From Yoonia sp. (lineage in GTDB: Bacteria; Pseudomonadota; Alphaproteobacteria; Rhodobacterales; Rhodobacteraceae), in assembly GCA_029250945.1 (NCBI GenBank), contig JAQXEG010000011.1:1-38726 (forward strand): 38,726 nucleotides of DNA, written 5' to 3'. Made by a program: the position numbers and the translations under genes. The notes under the pieces are model-generated. The model ran no database searches and was not told the DNA's origin. It saw nothing but the letters and a program-made list of their open reading frames with translations. Each line of letters begins with the position of its first letter. The first letter of the stretch is position 1. Of this stretch, positions 7,862 through 15,592 are shown one piece after another.

Positions 7862-8677
7862 TCCGCAAGTTGCTGATTTGCGCCTTTGTGTTTTGGGCGC
7901 AAGGCGCTTTGGCCGAAGGTCCAACCGAGCCGACGGTGCGCCCGCTTGGACGCGGAGAGGTGATCCCGCTACGCGCCCACGGCGCGCCCCTACCTGCGGC
8001 CAGATCTAGCGCGTGGCGTGCAAACTCAGCCGATATACCGCGCTGAACGGGGGCTATTTGCGTTCAGCCCCAACGCGATCCGCCTGTCACTGTGCCCAAC
8101 CCGCAGGCCAAGCGCGATTGAACAAGCCGCAGAGGCCCGCCGCGTGGCCCGTGCGCGCGGTCAGGTCCGTGGTGACCCCAATATTCAGGGCGAGGAAATT
8201 GGCCGGATCAACGGGCGTGGGGCCTGTGGTGTCGAAAGTGCGGTGCGGATCAAATCCGTGGCTGACGTGCGCATGATCCCACAACCGACCGTGGGCTGTC
8301 GGACGGCGTCCGCGCTGTGGCCCTGGGTAGTAAATGGTGCAAAACCTGCTGTGGGGTCCGCGGGTGGCGGCATCGCGTCCATGGGAGTTGTGTCGCATTA
8401 TGCCGACCGCAACTGGAATTCAGCTGCGTCAGGGTGGCTGTTCGAACACGCCTTTGGCCGCGCGATCGATATTGCGGGGATCAAGCTGAAGTCGGGTCGT
8501 GAAATCACGGTGCTGCGGGGCTGGAATACGGCGGGGGATGGTGCGCGTCTGCGCAAGATGTGGCGTGCGGCTTGCGGTCTGTTTGGGACCGTTCTGGGGC
8601 CAGAGGCGAACCGGTTTCACGCAGATCACTTTCATTTCGACACGGCAAGGTATCGCAGCGGATCCTACTGTCGGTGA
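7858..8677 (+). pseudogene. Extensin-family secreted protein, frameshifted
   Basis: A TTG start overlapping the tyrA stop opens a 62-codon frame with a signal peptide (LLICAFVFWAQGALA) and a VRP-rich stretch, ending at TGA 8044-8046. The neighbouring frame, closed upstream by TGA at 7961, carries the rest of an extensin-like domain (PF06904): NIQGEEIGRINGRGACGV, PQPTVGCRTA, FEHAFGRAIDIAG, ACGLFGTVLGPEANRFHADHFHFD, ending YRSGSYCR. One frame change between 7964 and 8043 splits the gene. Two cysteines usual in the family are also gone: the one in CGDP is arginine (VRGDP), and the one in YxCRxRN is missing (HYADRNWN). The metal-site-like HxDHFHFD is intact. The family is periplasmic, related to D-Ala-D-Ala peptidase folds. 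A sequencing error could explain the frameshift but not the lost cysteines. Confidence 0.75.
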
Positions 8678-8691
8678 CGCGCTGTCGCGCG

Positions 8692-8722
8692 GCCTCCGGC
8701 GGGCATATTTAGGCTCCGAAGA
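8692..8722 (+). repeat. Dispersed intergenic repeat, copy 1 (GCCTCCGGCGGG family)
   Basis: GCCTCCGGCGGGCATATTT at 8692-8710 is identical to 37862-37880; the following bases also agree partly (CTC.GAAGA). It sits 14 bases after the extensin pseudogene and about 180 bases before ileS. From memory this type of element is frequent between genes of Rhodobacterales; its function is not established. Confidence 0.75.
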
Positions 8723-8738
8723 TGCGCGACGTCGTGGC

Positions 8739-8767
8739 TTGTTTCCATGGACAGCGGTGGCTATAAC
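8739..8767 (+). promoter_or_regulatory. Predicted sigma-70 promoter of ileS
   Basis: TTGTTT at 8739-8744 and TATAAC at 8762-8767 are 17 bases apart. A transcript starting near 8774 would carry the hairpin at 8806-8834 in its leader before the ileS ribosome site. Confidence 0.45.
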
Positions 8768-8805
8768 GCGGGAATGATGATCTGGGCGCATATACGAATT
8801 ATGTC

Positions 8806-8834
8806 CCCGGCGCGCTGAAACCAGCGCCGCCGGG
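8806..8834 (+). other. Strong hairpin in the ileS leader
   Basis: CCCGGCG-CGCTG and CAGCG-C-CGCCGGG pair over 12 bp with one bulged C and an AAAC loop. No T-run follows, so it is not a standard terminator. It lies between the predicted ileS promoter and the ileS start and could be a leader structure or a palindromic repeat unit. Confidence 0.6.
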
Positions 8835-8899
8835 CTAATGGCGCTGACGATGATCGCGCCGCCCTTTCCTGATTTTACCAGACATAAAGGACGCCGCAT

Positions 8900-11815
8900 A
8901 TGTGCGCCGAGACCCCCGATTATAAAGAAACGTTGAACCTGCCGCGCACGGATTTTCCGATGCGTGCCGGATTGCCCAAGCGCGAGCCTGAATGGCTGAC
9001 CCGCTGGGCCGATATGGATGTGTACGGCCAGTTGCGCGCCAAAGAAGGCCGCCAGCAGTTTACCCTGCACGATGGACCGCCCTATGCCAACGGTCACCTG
9101 CACATTGGTCATGCGTTGAATAAAATCCTGAAAGACATGGTTGTCCGGTCCCAGCAGATGATGGGCAAGGATGCGCGTTATATCCCGGGTTGGGATTGCC
9201 ACGGCCTGCCGATTGAGTGGAAAATCGAAGAGAAATACCGCGAAAAGGGCAAGGACAAAGACGACGTTGATGTTGTTGAATTCCGTCAGGAATGCCGCGA
9301 TTTTGCCGCTGGCTGGGTCGACATTCAGCGTGAGGAATTCAAGCGCTTAGGCGTGCAGGGTAACTGGGCTGAGCCCTACCTGACGATGAACTTCCACGCC
9401 GAACGCGTGATTGCCGAGGAATTCCAGAAATTCCTGATGAACGGTACGTTGTATCAAGGCTCCAAGCCGGTGATGTGGTCGCCTGTAGAACAAACCGCGC
9501 TGGCCGAGGCCGAAGTTGAATATCACGACAAGGAAAGCTTCACCATTTGGGTGCGCTTCCCCGTGTTGGGCGATGGTCCTCTGGCCGGTGCTGATGTGGT
9601 GATCTGGACGACGACCCCGTGGACGATCCCGTCCAACAAGGGCGTTGTGTATCACCCTGACATTTCCTATGGCGTTTATCAAATCACCGAGGCTGCGGCC
9701 GACAACTGGGTCAAGACCGGTGATAAACTGCTGCTGGCCGACAAGCTGGCCGAGGGCTGTTTGGCCAAGGCCAATGTCGCTGCCTATACCCGTATCGCTG
9801 ATGCGGGCGATCTGTCGGGGCTGAAGCTGGCCCACCCGTTTGCGGGCATCGAAGGCGGCAACAGCGAATGGGACGCACCGCGCGATTTCCGCGCCGCCCC
9901 GTTTGTCACCGATGAGGACGGCACCGGCTTTGTGCACTGCGCGCCGTCGCATGGTATGGACGAGTTTGAGCTGTACCGGGATCTGGGCATGCTGGAAGAG
10001 GTGATCACCTATAACGTCACCCCCGACGGGTCGTTCCGCGCCGATCTGCCGTTGTTTGGTGGCATGCGTATCCTGCGTGACAAGCCCAACAAAAAAAACA
10101 AGGCAAACCCGTGGGAAGGTGATGCAAACACCGCCATCATGTCCGCGCTTGCTGCCACCGGCAAACTGTTTGCCCGTGGCAAGATCAAGCATAGCTATCC
10201 CCATTCATGGCGGTCTAAGGCGCCTGTCATTTTCCGCAACACGCCGCAGTGGTTTGCTGCGATCGACAAGGCCGTGGGCGACGGACAGGACACCTATGGC
10301 ACGACGATCCGCGAACGTGCGCTGCGCTCAATTGACGAGCTGGTCACTTGGACCCCGCAAAAGGGGCGTAACCGCCTGCACGCGATGATCGAACAGCGCC
10401 CTGATTGGGTGTTGTCGCGCCAACGCGCGTGGGGTGTGCCGCTGACGTGTTTCACCAAAAAGGGTGCGCTGCCCACAGATGATGATTTCCTGCTGCGGAA
10501 CGCAGACGTTAATGCCCGCATCACCGCCGCGTTCGAGGATGAAGGCGCCGATGCATGGTACAAGGACGGGGCCAAGGCGCGGTTCCTTGACGGGATCGTG
10601 AACGCCGATGATTATGATCAGGTCGTGGATATTCTGGATGTCTGGTTCGACAGTGGCTCGACCCACGCATTTACCCTGCGCGACCGTGCGGACGGGTCGG
10701 ATGACGGGCTTGCCGATCTATATCTGGAAGGCACTGATCAGCACCGTGGCTGGTTCCATTCGTCGCTGTTGCAGTCATGCGGCACCCAAGGACGCGCGCC
10801 CTATCGCGGCGTGCTGACCCACGGGTTCACGCTGGATGAAAAGGGCATGAAGATGTCCAAATCCATCGGCAATACGATCGTGCCAGAAGAAATTGTGCGC
10901 CAATATGGTGCCGATATCCTGCGCCTTTGGGTGGCCCAAACCGATTACACTAACGACCAACGGATCGGGCCGGAAATCCTGAAAGGGACCGCCGACAGCT
11001 ACCGCCGTTTGCGCAACACGCTGCGATTTATGCTAGGGTCATTGGCTGATTTTGATCCCGCCAAGGCGGTCGCGGCTGAGGATATGCCAGAGCTGGAACG
11101 CCTGATCCTGCACAAGCTGGCTGTTCTAGATGGTGTCGTGCGCGAGGGCTATGCGAAATACGATTTCCAAGGGGTGTTCCGCGCCCTGTTTGAATTCGCG
11201 ACGCTGGACCTGTCGGCGTTCTACTTCGATATCCGCAAGGACGCGCTGTATTGCGACGATGACACGAACCGCCGTTTGTCAGCGCTGACCGTGCTGGACC
11301 ACCTGTATGCGCGCATGACCACGTGGCTCGCCCCGATCCTGACCTTCACCATGGAAGAGGTCTGGCTGGAACGTAACGCGGATGACACATCTGTGCACTT
11401 GGTCGACTTCCCTGACACGCCCGCCGCTTGGCGCGATGATGCGCTGGCCGCGCGGTCCGAGACGGTGCGCGCGATCCGCCGCGTCGTCACCGGCGCGCTC
11501 GAGGAACAGCGCACGGCCAAGGTCATCGGCTCATCACTGGAAGCGGGACCAACGGTCTATCTGTCCGCCGCATTGGCAGAGGTGATCACGGATTCGGATA
11601 CATTCGCTGATCTGTGTATCGCCAGCCAGATCACCTTGGTGACCGGTAATGCACCTGCGGATGCGTTTACCTTGGGTGACGTCGACGGTGTCGGCGTGAC
11701 ATTCGCTAAGGCGGATGGCGACAAATGCGGGCGCTGCTGGAAAACCCTGCCTGATGTGGGCCAGCATACCCATGCAGGTGTCTGTGGCCGCTGTGATAGC
11801 GCGCTGACCACGTAG
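8900..11815 (+). CDS. ileS: Isoleucyl-tRNA synthetase
   Basis: A 971-residue class I aminoacyl-tRNA synthetase that charges tRNA(Ile) and edits misactivated valine. Signatures: HIGH at residues 68-71 (NGHLHIGHALN), the CP1 editing domain with WTTTPWTIPSN and GTGFVHCAPSHGMDEF, the WFDSGSTHAF stretch, KMSKS at 651-655, a helical anticodon-binding domain, and a C-terminal zinc ribbon with C943, C946, C962 and C965 (CGRCWK ... CGRC). AAAGGA at 8886-8891 is a well-placed ribosome site. The length is usual for the bacterial form. The TAG stop is one base from the ogt ATG and lies inside the left edge of a palindromic repeat. Confidence 0.98.
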   Translation: MCAETPDYKETLNLPRTDFPMRAGLPKREPEWLTRWADMDVYGQLRAKEGRQQFTLHDGPPYANGHLHIGHALNKILKDMVVRSQQMMGKDARYIPGWDCHGLPIEWKIEEKYREKGKDKDDVDVVEFRQECRDFAAGWVDIQREEFKRLGVQGNWAEPYLTMNFHAERVIAEEFQKFLMNGTLYQGSKPVMWSPVEQTALAEAEVEYHDKESFTIWVRFPVLGDGPLAGADVVIWTTTPWTIPSNKGVVYHPDISYGVYQITEAAADNWVKTGDKLLLADKLAEGCLAKANVAAYTRIADAGDLSGLKLAHPFAGIEGGNSEWDAPRDFRAAPFVTDEDGTGFVHCAPSHGMDEFELYRDLGMLEEVITYNVTPDGSFRADLPLFGGMRILRDKPNKKNKANPWEGDANTAIMSALAATGKLFARGKIKHSYPHSWRSKAPVIFRNTPQWFAAIDKAVGDGQDTYGTTIRERALRSIDELVTWTPQKGRNRLHAMIEQRPDWVLSRQRAWGVPLTCFTKKGALPTDDDFLLRNADVNARITAAFEDEGADAWYKDGAKARFLDGIVNADDYDQVVDILDVWFDSGSTHAFTLRDRADGSDDGLADLYLEGTDQHRGWFHSSLLQSCGTQGRAPYRGVLTHGFTLDEKGMKMSKSIGNTIVPEEIVRQYGADILRLWVAQTDYTNDQRIGPEILKGTADSYRRLRNTLRFMLGSLADFDPAKAVAAEDMPELERLILHKLAVLDGVVREGYAKYDFQGVFRALFEFATLDLSAFYFDIRKDALYCDDDTNRRLSALTVLDHLYARMTTWLAPILTFTMEEVWLERNADDTSVHLVDFPDTPAAWRDDALAARSETVRAIRRVVTGALEEQRTAKVIGSSLEAGPTVYLSAALAEVITDSDTFADLCIASQITLVTGNAPADAFTLGDVDGVGVTFAKADGDKCGRCWKTLPDVGQHTHAGVCGRCDSALTT

Positions 11816-11833
11816 GATGGGTTTTAACCCATC
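11811..11833. repeat. Palindromic repeat, copy 1, at the ileS-ogt junction
   Basis: The core GATGGGTTTTAACCCATC (11816-11833) is a perfect 8-bp inverted repeat around TT. With its flank CGTAG the 23 bases at 11811-11833 are exactly the reverse complement of 19556-19578. The unit covers the ileS stop codon and the ogt start codon. Confidence 0.85.
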
Positions 11834-12284
11834 TGTCGCGTCGCTTGCTGACACGCCCGTCGGGCCGGTGTCGGTGACGGTGGTGGATGGGGCCATTACA
11901 AAACTGGACTGGGCCGTTATTGATGGCCCGTCCGATCCTGTGGCTAGTGCGGCGATTGCGCAGCTTGCTGAGTATTTTGGCGGCACGCGGCAGGATTTTA
12001 ATCTGCCGCTCGCCCCTGATGTATCCGATTTTCAGCGCAAATTTGGCGCTGCACTTTGCGCCATTCCGTTTGGCGAAACCCGCACCTATGGCGATCTGGC
12101 CCGTGATCTTGGCGTGCCAGCCCAAGCGATTGGGCAGGCTTGTGGCGCCAATCCGATCCCGATCATCATCCCGTGTCACCGTGTCTTAGGGGCCAATGGC
12201 TTGGGCGGATTTTCCGGCGCTGGCGGGGTCGAGGGAAAAGTGCAATTGTTGCGCCACGAGGGGGCAGCGTCCCTTTTGATCTAA
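11817..12284 (+). CDS. ogt: Methylated-DNA--protein-cysteine methyltransferase
   Basis: This 155-residue protein repairs O6-alkylguanine by moving the alkyl group to its own cysteine. The active-site motif PCHRV has C120, preceded by the DNA-binding helix region AQAIGQACGANPIPIII and followed by GANGLGGFSGAGGVEGK; the Y of TRTYGDLAR is also conserved. The ATG at 11817 is the only plausible start (an in-frame stop lies at 11805-11807), but it sits within a palindromic repeat, has no proper Shine-Dalgarno sequence and is one base after the ileS stop, so translation probably depends on reinitiation. Residues MGFNPS are encoded by the repeat. The region after residue 11 matches the usual N-terminus of the family. 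Confidence 0.93.
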   Translation: MGFNPSVASLADTPVGPVSVTVVDGAITKLDWAVIDGPSDPVASAAIAQLAEYFGGTRQDFNLPLAPDVSDFQRKFGAALCAIPFGETRTYGDLARDLGVPAQAIGQACGANPIPIIIPCHRVLGANGLGGFSGAGGVEGKVQLLRHEGAASLLI

Positions 12285-12296
12285 GGGACCGTCACG

Positions 12297-13133
12297 ATGA
12301 CATTTCCGATCTTTCTGGCCGTCATGGGCGCTGCCTTGCTGCACGCCATATGGAATGCGCTGGTCAAAACGGGCCAGAACAAACAAACGGCCATGGCGAT
12401 CCTGACCGTGATGCAAAGCGTCATGGGCCTCGCCATTGTCGGGTTCCGCCCGTGGCCCGCGGCAGAGGTATGGCCGTGGCTGCTCGCCTCCGGATTGATC
12501 CACATGTTTTACCAGCTGTTCCTTGCCTATGCTTATGAGTTAGGGGACCTAAGCCGCGTCTATCCGATTGCGCGTGGGGCGGCGCCGTTGATGGTGCTGG
12601 TATTCAGCTTGATCGCCCTGTCCGATCCCATCGCCACGATGGATTATGTCGGTATCATCGTGCTGGGCTGTGGCATCGCGCTGATGGCGCGGGGCGTATT
12701 TGCCCATAGCGAAAGCCGCAGATTGCTACTCTTTGCGTTTGGATCGGCCTGTGCGACGGCGGGCTACACCATCGTGGACGGGTTGGGCGCGCGGGTGTCG
12801 GGCGATCCGGTCGGCTATACCGCGTGGCTGCTGATTATGGCGGCGATGTTCTATGTGCCTAGCGTTGTCGTGATCAAAGGGCTGTCCGTCTTGCGCGCCC
12901 CTTTGCGTGATTGGGCCAAGATCGGGATTGCAGGGATCATATCTTACTGCGCCTATGCGATGGCGGTTTGGGCGATGACGCAGGCCCCGATCGCGCTGGT
13001 TGCGGCCTTGCGCGAAACGTCGATCCTGTTCGCGGTGCTGATCGGTTGGCTGGTGTTTGGCGAACGCATGGACCGCGGCAAGGCGATTGCCGCAATCTTG
13101 ATCGTCGCTGGCGTTGTTCTGACGCGGCTTTAG
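12297..13133 (+). CDS. EamA/DMT-family transporter
   Basis: A 278-residue inner-membrane protein with about ten hydrophobic helices in two EamA repeats. The first contains HAIWNALVKTGQNKQTAMAI and the second YTIVDGLGARVSG; the C-terminal ALVAALRETSILFAVLIGWLVFGERMDRGK is the usual E.R.-type end of the second repeat. These carriers export or import small metabolites; the substrate is unknown. It starts 12 bases after ogt with AAGGGA upstream and is probably cotranscribed with ileS-ogt. Its TAG stop interlocks with the stop of the opposing pcs gene. Confidence 0.88.
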   Translation: MTFPIFLAVMGAALLHAIWNALVKTGQNKQTAMAILTVMQSVMGLAIVGFRPWPAAEVWPWLLASGLIHMFYQLFLAYAYELGDLSRVYPIARGAAPLMVLVFSLIALSDPIATMDYVGIIVLGCGIALMARGVFAHSESRRLLLFAFGSACATAGYTIVDGLGARVSGDPVGYTAWLLIMAAMFYVPSVVVIKGLSVLRAPLRDWAKIGIAGIISYCAYAMAVWAMTQAPIALVAALRETSILFAVLIGWLVFGERMDRGKAIAAILIVAGVVLTRL

Positions 13134-13825
13134 CCGTTTTTGCCAAAGATGACCTGTTGTGCGGCACCTGCGCCAAGCAGGTAAACGGATGTGATCAAAA
13201 GCCCGTAATGCGCCCAGCTTGCGGGATCAAAATCAACCCATGCGGCCCAACCCGCGAAGGCAGTCCATGCGATGGCCATGGGCAATGTAATCATGCGCCA
13301 ACGTGCTGTGCGCACGGGATGCACAAAGCGCACGGGCAGGAACATCGCCGCTGATAGGACAGCAACCAGTGCCACGATGACCCAGAAATCCGGCTTGAGC
13401 GCGAATAGAACCAACACCAGCATATTCCAGCATCCCGGAAAGCCCGAGAATGAATAATCCTTGGTCTTCATCCGGCTATCGGCGAAATATATCGCGGATG
13501 TGAACGTGATTACGATGATGGCAAACCACCCCGTCCAACCCGGCAACAAACCAGATTTGAACAGCGCGAATGCGGGCACAAACACATAGGTCAAATAGTC
13601 GATGATCAGGTCCAGCAGTACCCCGTCAAAGATGGGCGCATTGGTCTTGGTGTCGTATTTGCGCGCCAACGGCCCGTCTATCCCGTCCACAAAGAATGCA
13701 ACGACCAACCAGACAAACATCATCGACCAGTTTTCATCAACGGCCGCCAGCATGGCCAGCATCGCGAACACCGCGCCAGTGGCGGTCAGCAGATGCACAA
13801 GAAGGGCTTTGGTTTGGAGTGTCAT
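13130..13825 (-). CDS. pcs: Phosphatidylcholine synthase
   Basis: A 231-residue integral membrane CDP-alcohol phosphotransferase with about eight helices. The modified CDP-binding motif runs from D47 to D76: DGIDGPLARK, then G68, D72 and D76 in FDGVLLDLIIDYLTY, the form typical of bacterial Pcs rather than of phosphatidylglycerol or phosphatidylserine synthases. Pcs condenses choline with CDP-diacylglycerol to give phosphatidylcholine in one step, a route common in alphaproteobacteria. It converges on the EamA transporter gene, the two stops overlapping by two bases (TTAG). Confidence 0.9.
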   Translation of the reverse strand: MTLQTKALLVHLLTATGAVFAMLAMLAAVDENWSMMFVWLVVAFFVDGIDGPLARKYDTKTNAPIFDGVLLDLIIDYLTYVFVPAFALFKSGLLPGWTGWFAIIVITFTSAIYFADSRMKTKDYSFSGFPGCWNMLVLVLFALKPDFWVIVALVAVLSAAMFLPVRFVHPVRTARWRMITLPMAIAWTAFAGWAAWVDFDPASWAHYGLLITSVYLLGAGAAQQVIFGKNG

Positions 13826-13859
13826 ACGGGCCTTCTATCTGATTTTGCCGTAAGGGCAA

Positions 13860-14774
13860 TCATGCTTTGGGATGGGTCCGGTTATAGACATCCATCAGGT
13901 GTGCGGTGTCCACGGCGGTGTAGGCTTGGGTGGTCGACAGGCTGGCATGACCAAGCAACTCTTGGATCGCCCTTAGGTCACCACCTGCTGTCAGCAGATG
14001 TGTCGCAAAACTATGGCGCATTGCATGGGGAGTCGCCGTCGCCGGAAGGCCCAGCTGCATCCGTGCTTTTTCCATCACCTTTTGCACCATCCGCGGGTTT
14101 AACGGGCCACCACGTGCGCCGCGAAACAGCGGGGCCGCCGGGTCGGGCAAATGCGGCGCGAGGTCGAGGTATGCATCAACAGCTGCACGGGCCGCGTCCA
14201 TCACAGGCACGATCCGTTCCTTGCCGCCTTTCCCCATAATGCGCATGACCGGGGGCAGGGGGGCATCCGCTTGGGTCAGGCCCAGCGCCTCTGATATCCG
14301 CAAGCCGCAGCCATATAGCAGGGTCACGACCGCCTGATCGCGTGCAGCGATCCACCCTTCGGTCGATTGCAATTCCACCGTTTCGATCATCGCGGTGGCG
14401 GCACCTTCGGCCAACGGGCGGGGCAGCTTTTTGGTGAATTTGGGGCTGCGGGTGGATAGGACAGCGGTTGGTTCGAACCCCTCACGCTCTGACAGCCAGC
14501 GATAGAATGTCTTTACGGCTGACAACTGGCGGGCCAGTGATCGCGCGCCAACACCGCGCGCCCGCTCGGACGCCATCCATGATCGCATATCGCTGACTGT
14601 GATGGTCGCAAGCGGGCCAAGCCCCTGCTGTCCGCCGTGGTGCAGCGACATAAAGCTTAGGAACCCCAAAACATCGGCCTGATACGCCTTAAGCGTATTT
14701 TCAGCCGCGCCGCCCAAGGCACGACAATGGTCCAGCCATTTGGCTGATGCATCTGTCAACGCAGGGGAAATCAT
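13860..14774 (-). CDS. xerC: Tyrosine recombinase XerC
   Basis: A 304-residue tyrosine recombinase. The N-terminal SAM-like core-binding domain (about 8-95) contains ENTLKAYQADVLGFLSF. The catalytic set is complete: R159 (CGLRISEAL), K182 (GKGGKER), H250 and R253 (HAMRHSFATHLL), H276 (LGHASLSTTQ), Y285 (YTAVD). With XerD it resolves chromosome dimers at dif near the division septum. It starts five bases after the DUF484 gene, the same partnership as yigA-xerC in E. coli, so it is a housekeeping recombinase rather than an integrase of a mobile element. Confidence 0.95.
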   Translation of the reverse strand: MISPALTDASAKWLDHCRALGGAAENTLKAYQADVLGFLSFMSLHHGGQQGLGPLATITVSDMRSWMASERARGVGARSLARQLSAVKTFYRWLSEREGFEPTAVLSTRSPKFTKKLPRPLAEGAATAMIETVELQSTEGWIAARDQAVVTLLYGCGLRISEALGLTQADAPLPPVMRIMGKGGKERIVPVMDAARAAVDAYLDLAPHLPDPAAPLFRGARGGPLNPRMVQKVMEKARMQLGLPATATPHAMRHSFATHLLTAGGDLRAIQELLGHASLSTTQAYTAVDTAHLMDVYNRTHPKA

Positions 14775-14779
14775 CGGAT

Positions 14780-15487
14780 TTACGACAACCAGCGGCGCAT
14801 GGCGCGTTCAAACACACCTGCAAAGAACGTCAACAGATCGGTGCCTTGCTGTGGTGTGAACTGGTGCGGGTCTTCGGCCCCCATCACAAGCATGCCGGGC
14901 AAGCGACCCGCGCCGAAATCAAGCTTCAAACAAGCCTCGGAGCGGATGAAATCCGCCTTGTCGCCATAAAGGGCCGCATTTTCGGGCTGGATCTGGCGCA
15001 AAGTCACCTGACGCACGGGGTTGGACCGCCCGCGGTTAACATAGTCGTCGGTAAAGCCGGGTTTCACGACACCCAGCACCGCGCCCATTTGCTTGACTGC
15101 CGGATCGTCGTCGTTGGCCTCGGTTTCCAGCACCAGCTTCATGCTGTCGACGCGCAATGTGTCGGCGACATCGGTCGACATGTCATGCAGAAAATTCTCA
15201 AACTTGGTCGCATCCATCATGCGCAGCACAGCGCGATGCACTTGGTTCGTTCCCGCCAGGTTTTCATAGGCTGCCGCGATCACAGAGCGGTGCGTATCCT
15301 CAAGCCGGTCAAGCCGGGCCTCAAGGCGTTCCATGGCGATGCCGCGCAAATCAACGATATTGCCGCCCATTGATTGTTCATTCGCAGCCACAAGGGCGCG
15401 CATGATATCGGCGTCTTCAAGTAGAACTTCGGGGTCCGCAATAATCTTATCACGGACGTGGGTTTCCATCAGGGGCTTACTGGTCAT
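14780..15487 (-). CDS. DUF484 family protein (YigA-like)
   Basis: A 235-residue soluble protein. The ATG at 15487 was chosen over an upstream one because the family sequence begins near ETHVRDKIIADPEVLLEDADIMRALV and AGGAC precedes it. The N-terminal helix region is followed by a coiled-coil (RGIAMERLEARLDRLEDTHRSVI) and a GAF-like domain to the end. Its role is unknown, but DUF484 genes lie directly upstream of xerC in many proteobacteria, suggesting a link with recombination or division. Here the gap to xerC is five bases, so they form one transcript. Confidence 0.85.
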   Translation of the reverse strand: MTSKPLMETHVRDKIIADPEVLLEDADIMRALVAANEQSMGGNIVDLRGIAMERLEARLDRLEDTHRSVIAAAYENLAGTNQVHRAVLRMMDATKFENFLHDMSTDVADTLRVDSMKLVLETEANDDDPAVKQMGAVLGVVKPGFTDDYVNRGRSNPVRQVTLRQIQPENAALYGDKADFIRSEACLKLDFGAGRLPGMLVMGAEDPHQFTPQQGTDLLTFFAGVFERAMRRWLS

Positions 15488-15592
15488 GTCCTGCTCAATA
15501 CTTTGTATTTTTTTCCAACCATAACAGAAGTGGCCCACCCTCGCATAGAAAAATCTAGGCGCTTGGGCGGAACGGTGCGTTTGGGTGACAGC

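Noticed and set aside
13845..13859. TTGCC/GGCAA stem between xerC and pcs as a terminator
   Set aside because: The stem has only five pairs with weak T content; both genes point the same way and may be cotranscribed, so I did not call it.
14468..14485. GGTTCGAACCCC-like string resembling a tRNA T-arm
   Set aside because: It lies within the xerC coding sequence and no acceptor, D-arm or anticodon arm can be built around it.
13860..14774. Tyrosine recombinase as evidence of an integrated element
   Set aside because: It has the full XerC layout and the DUF484 neighbour; no attachment-site repeats, phage or plasmid genes are nearby.
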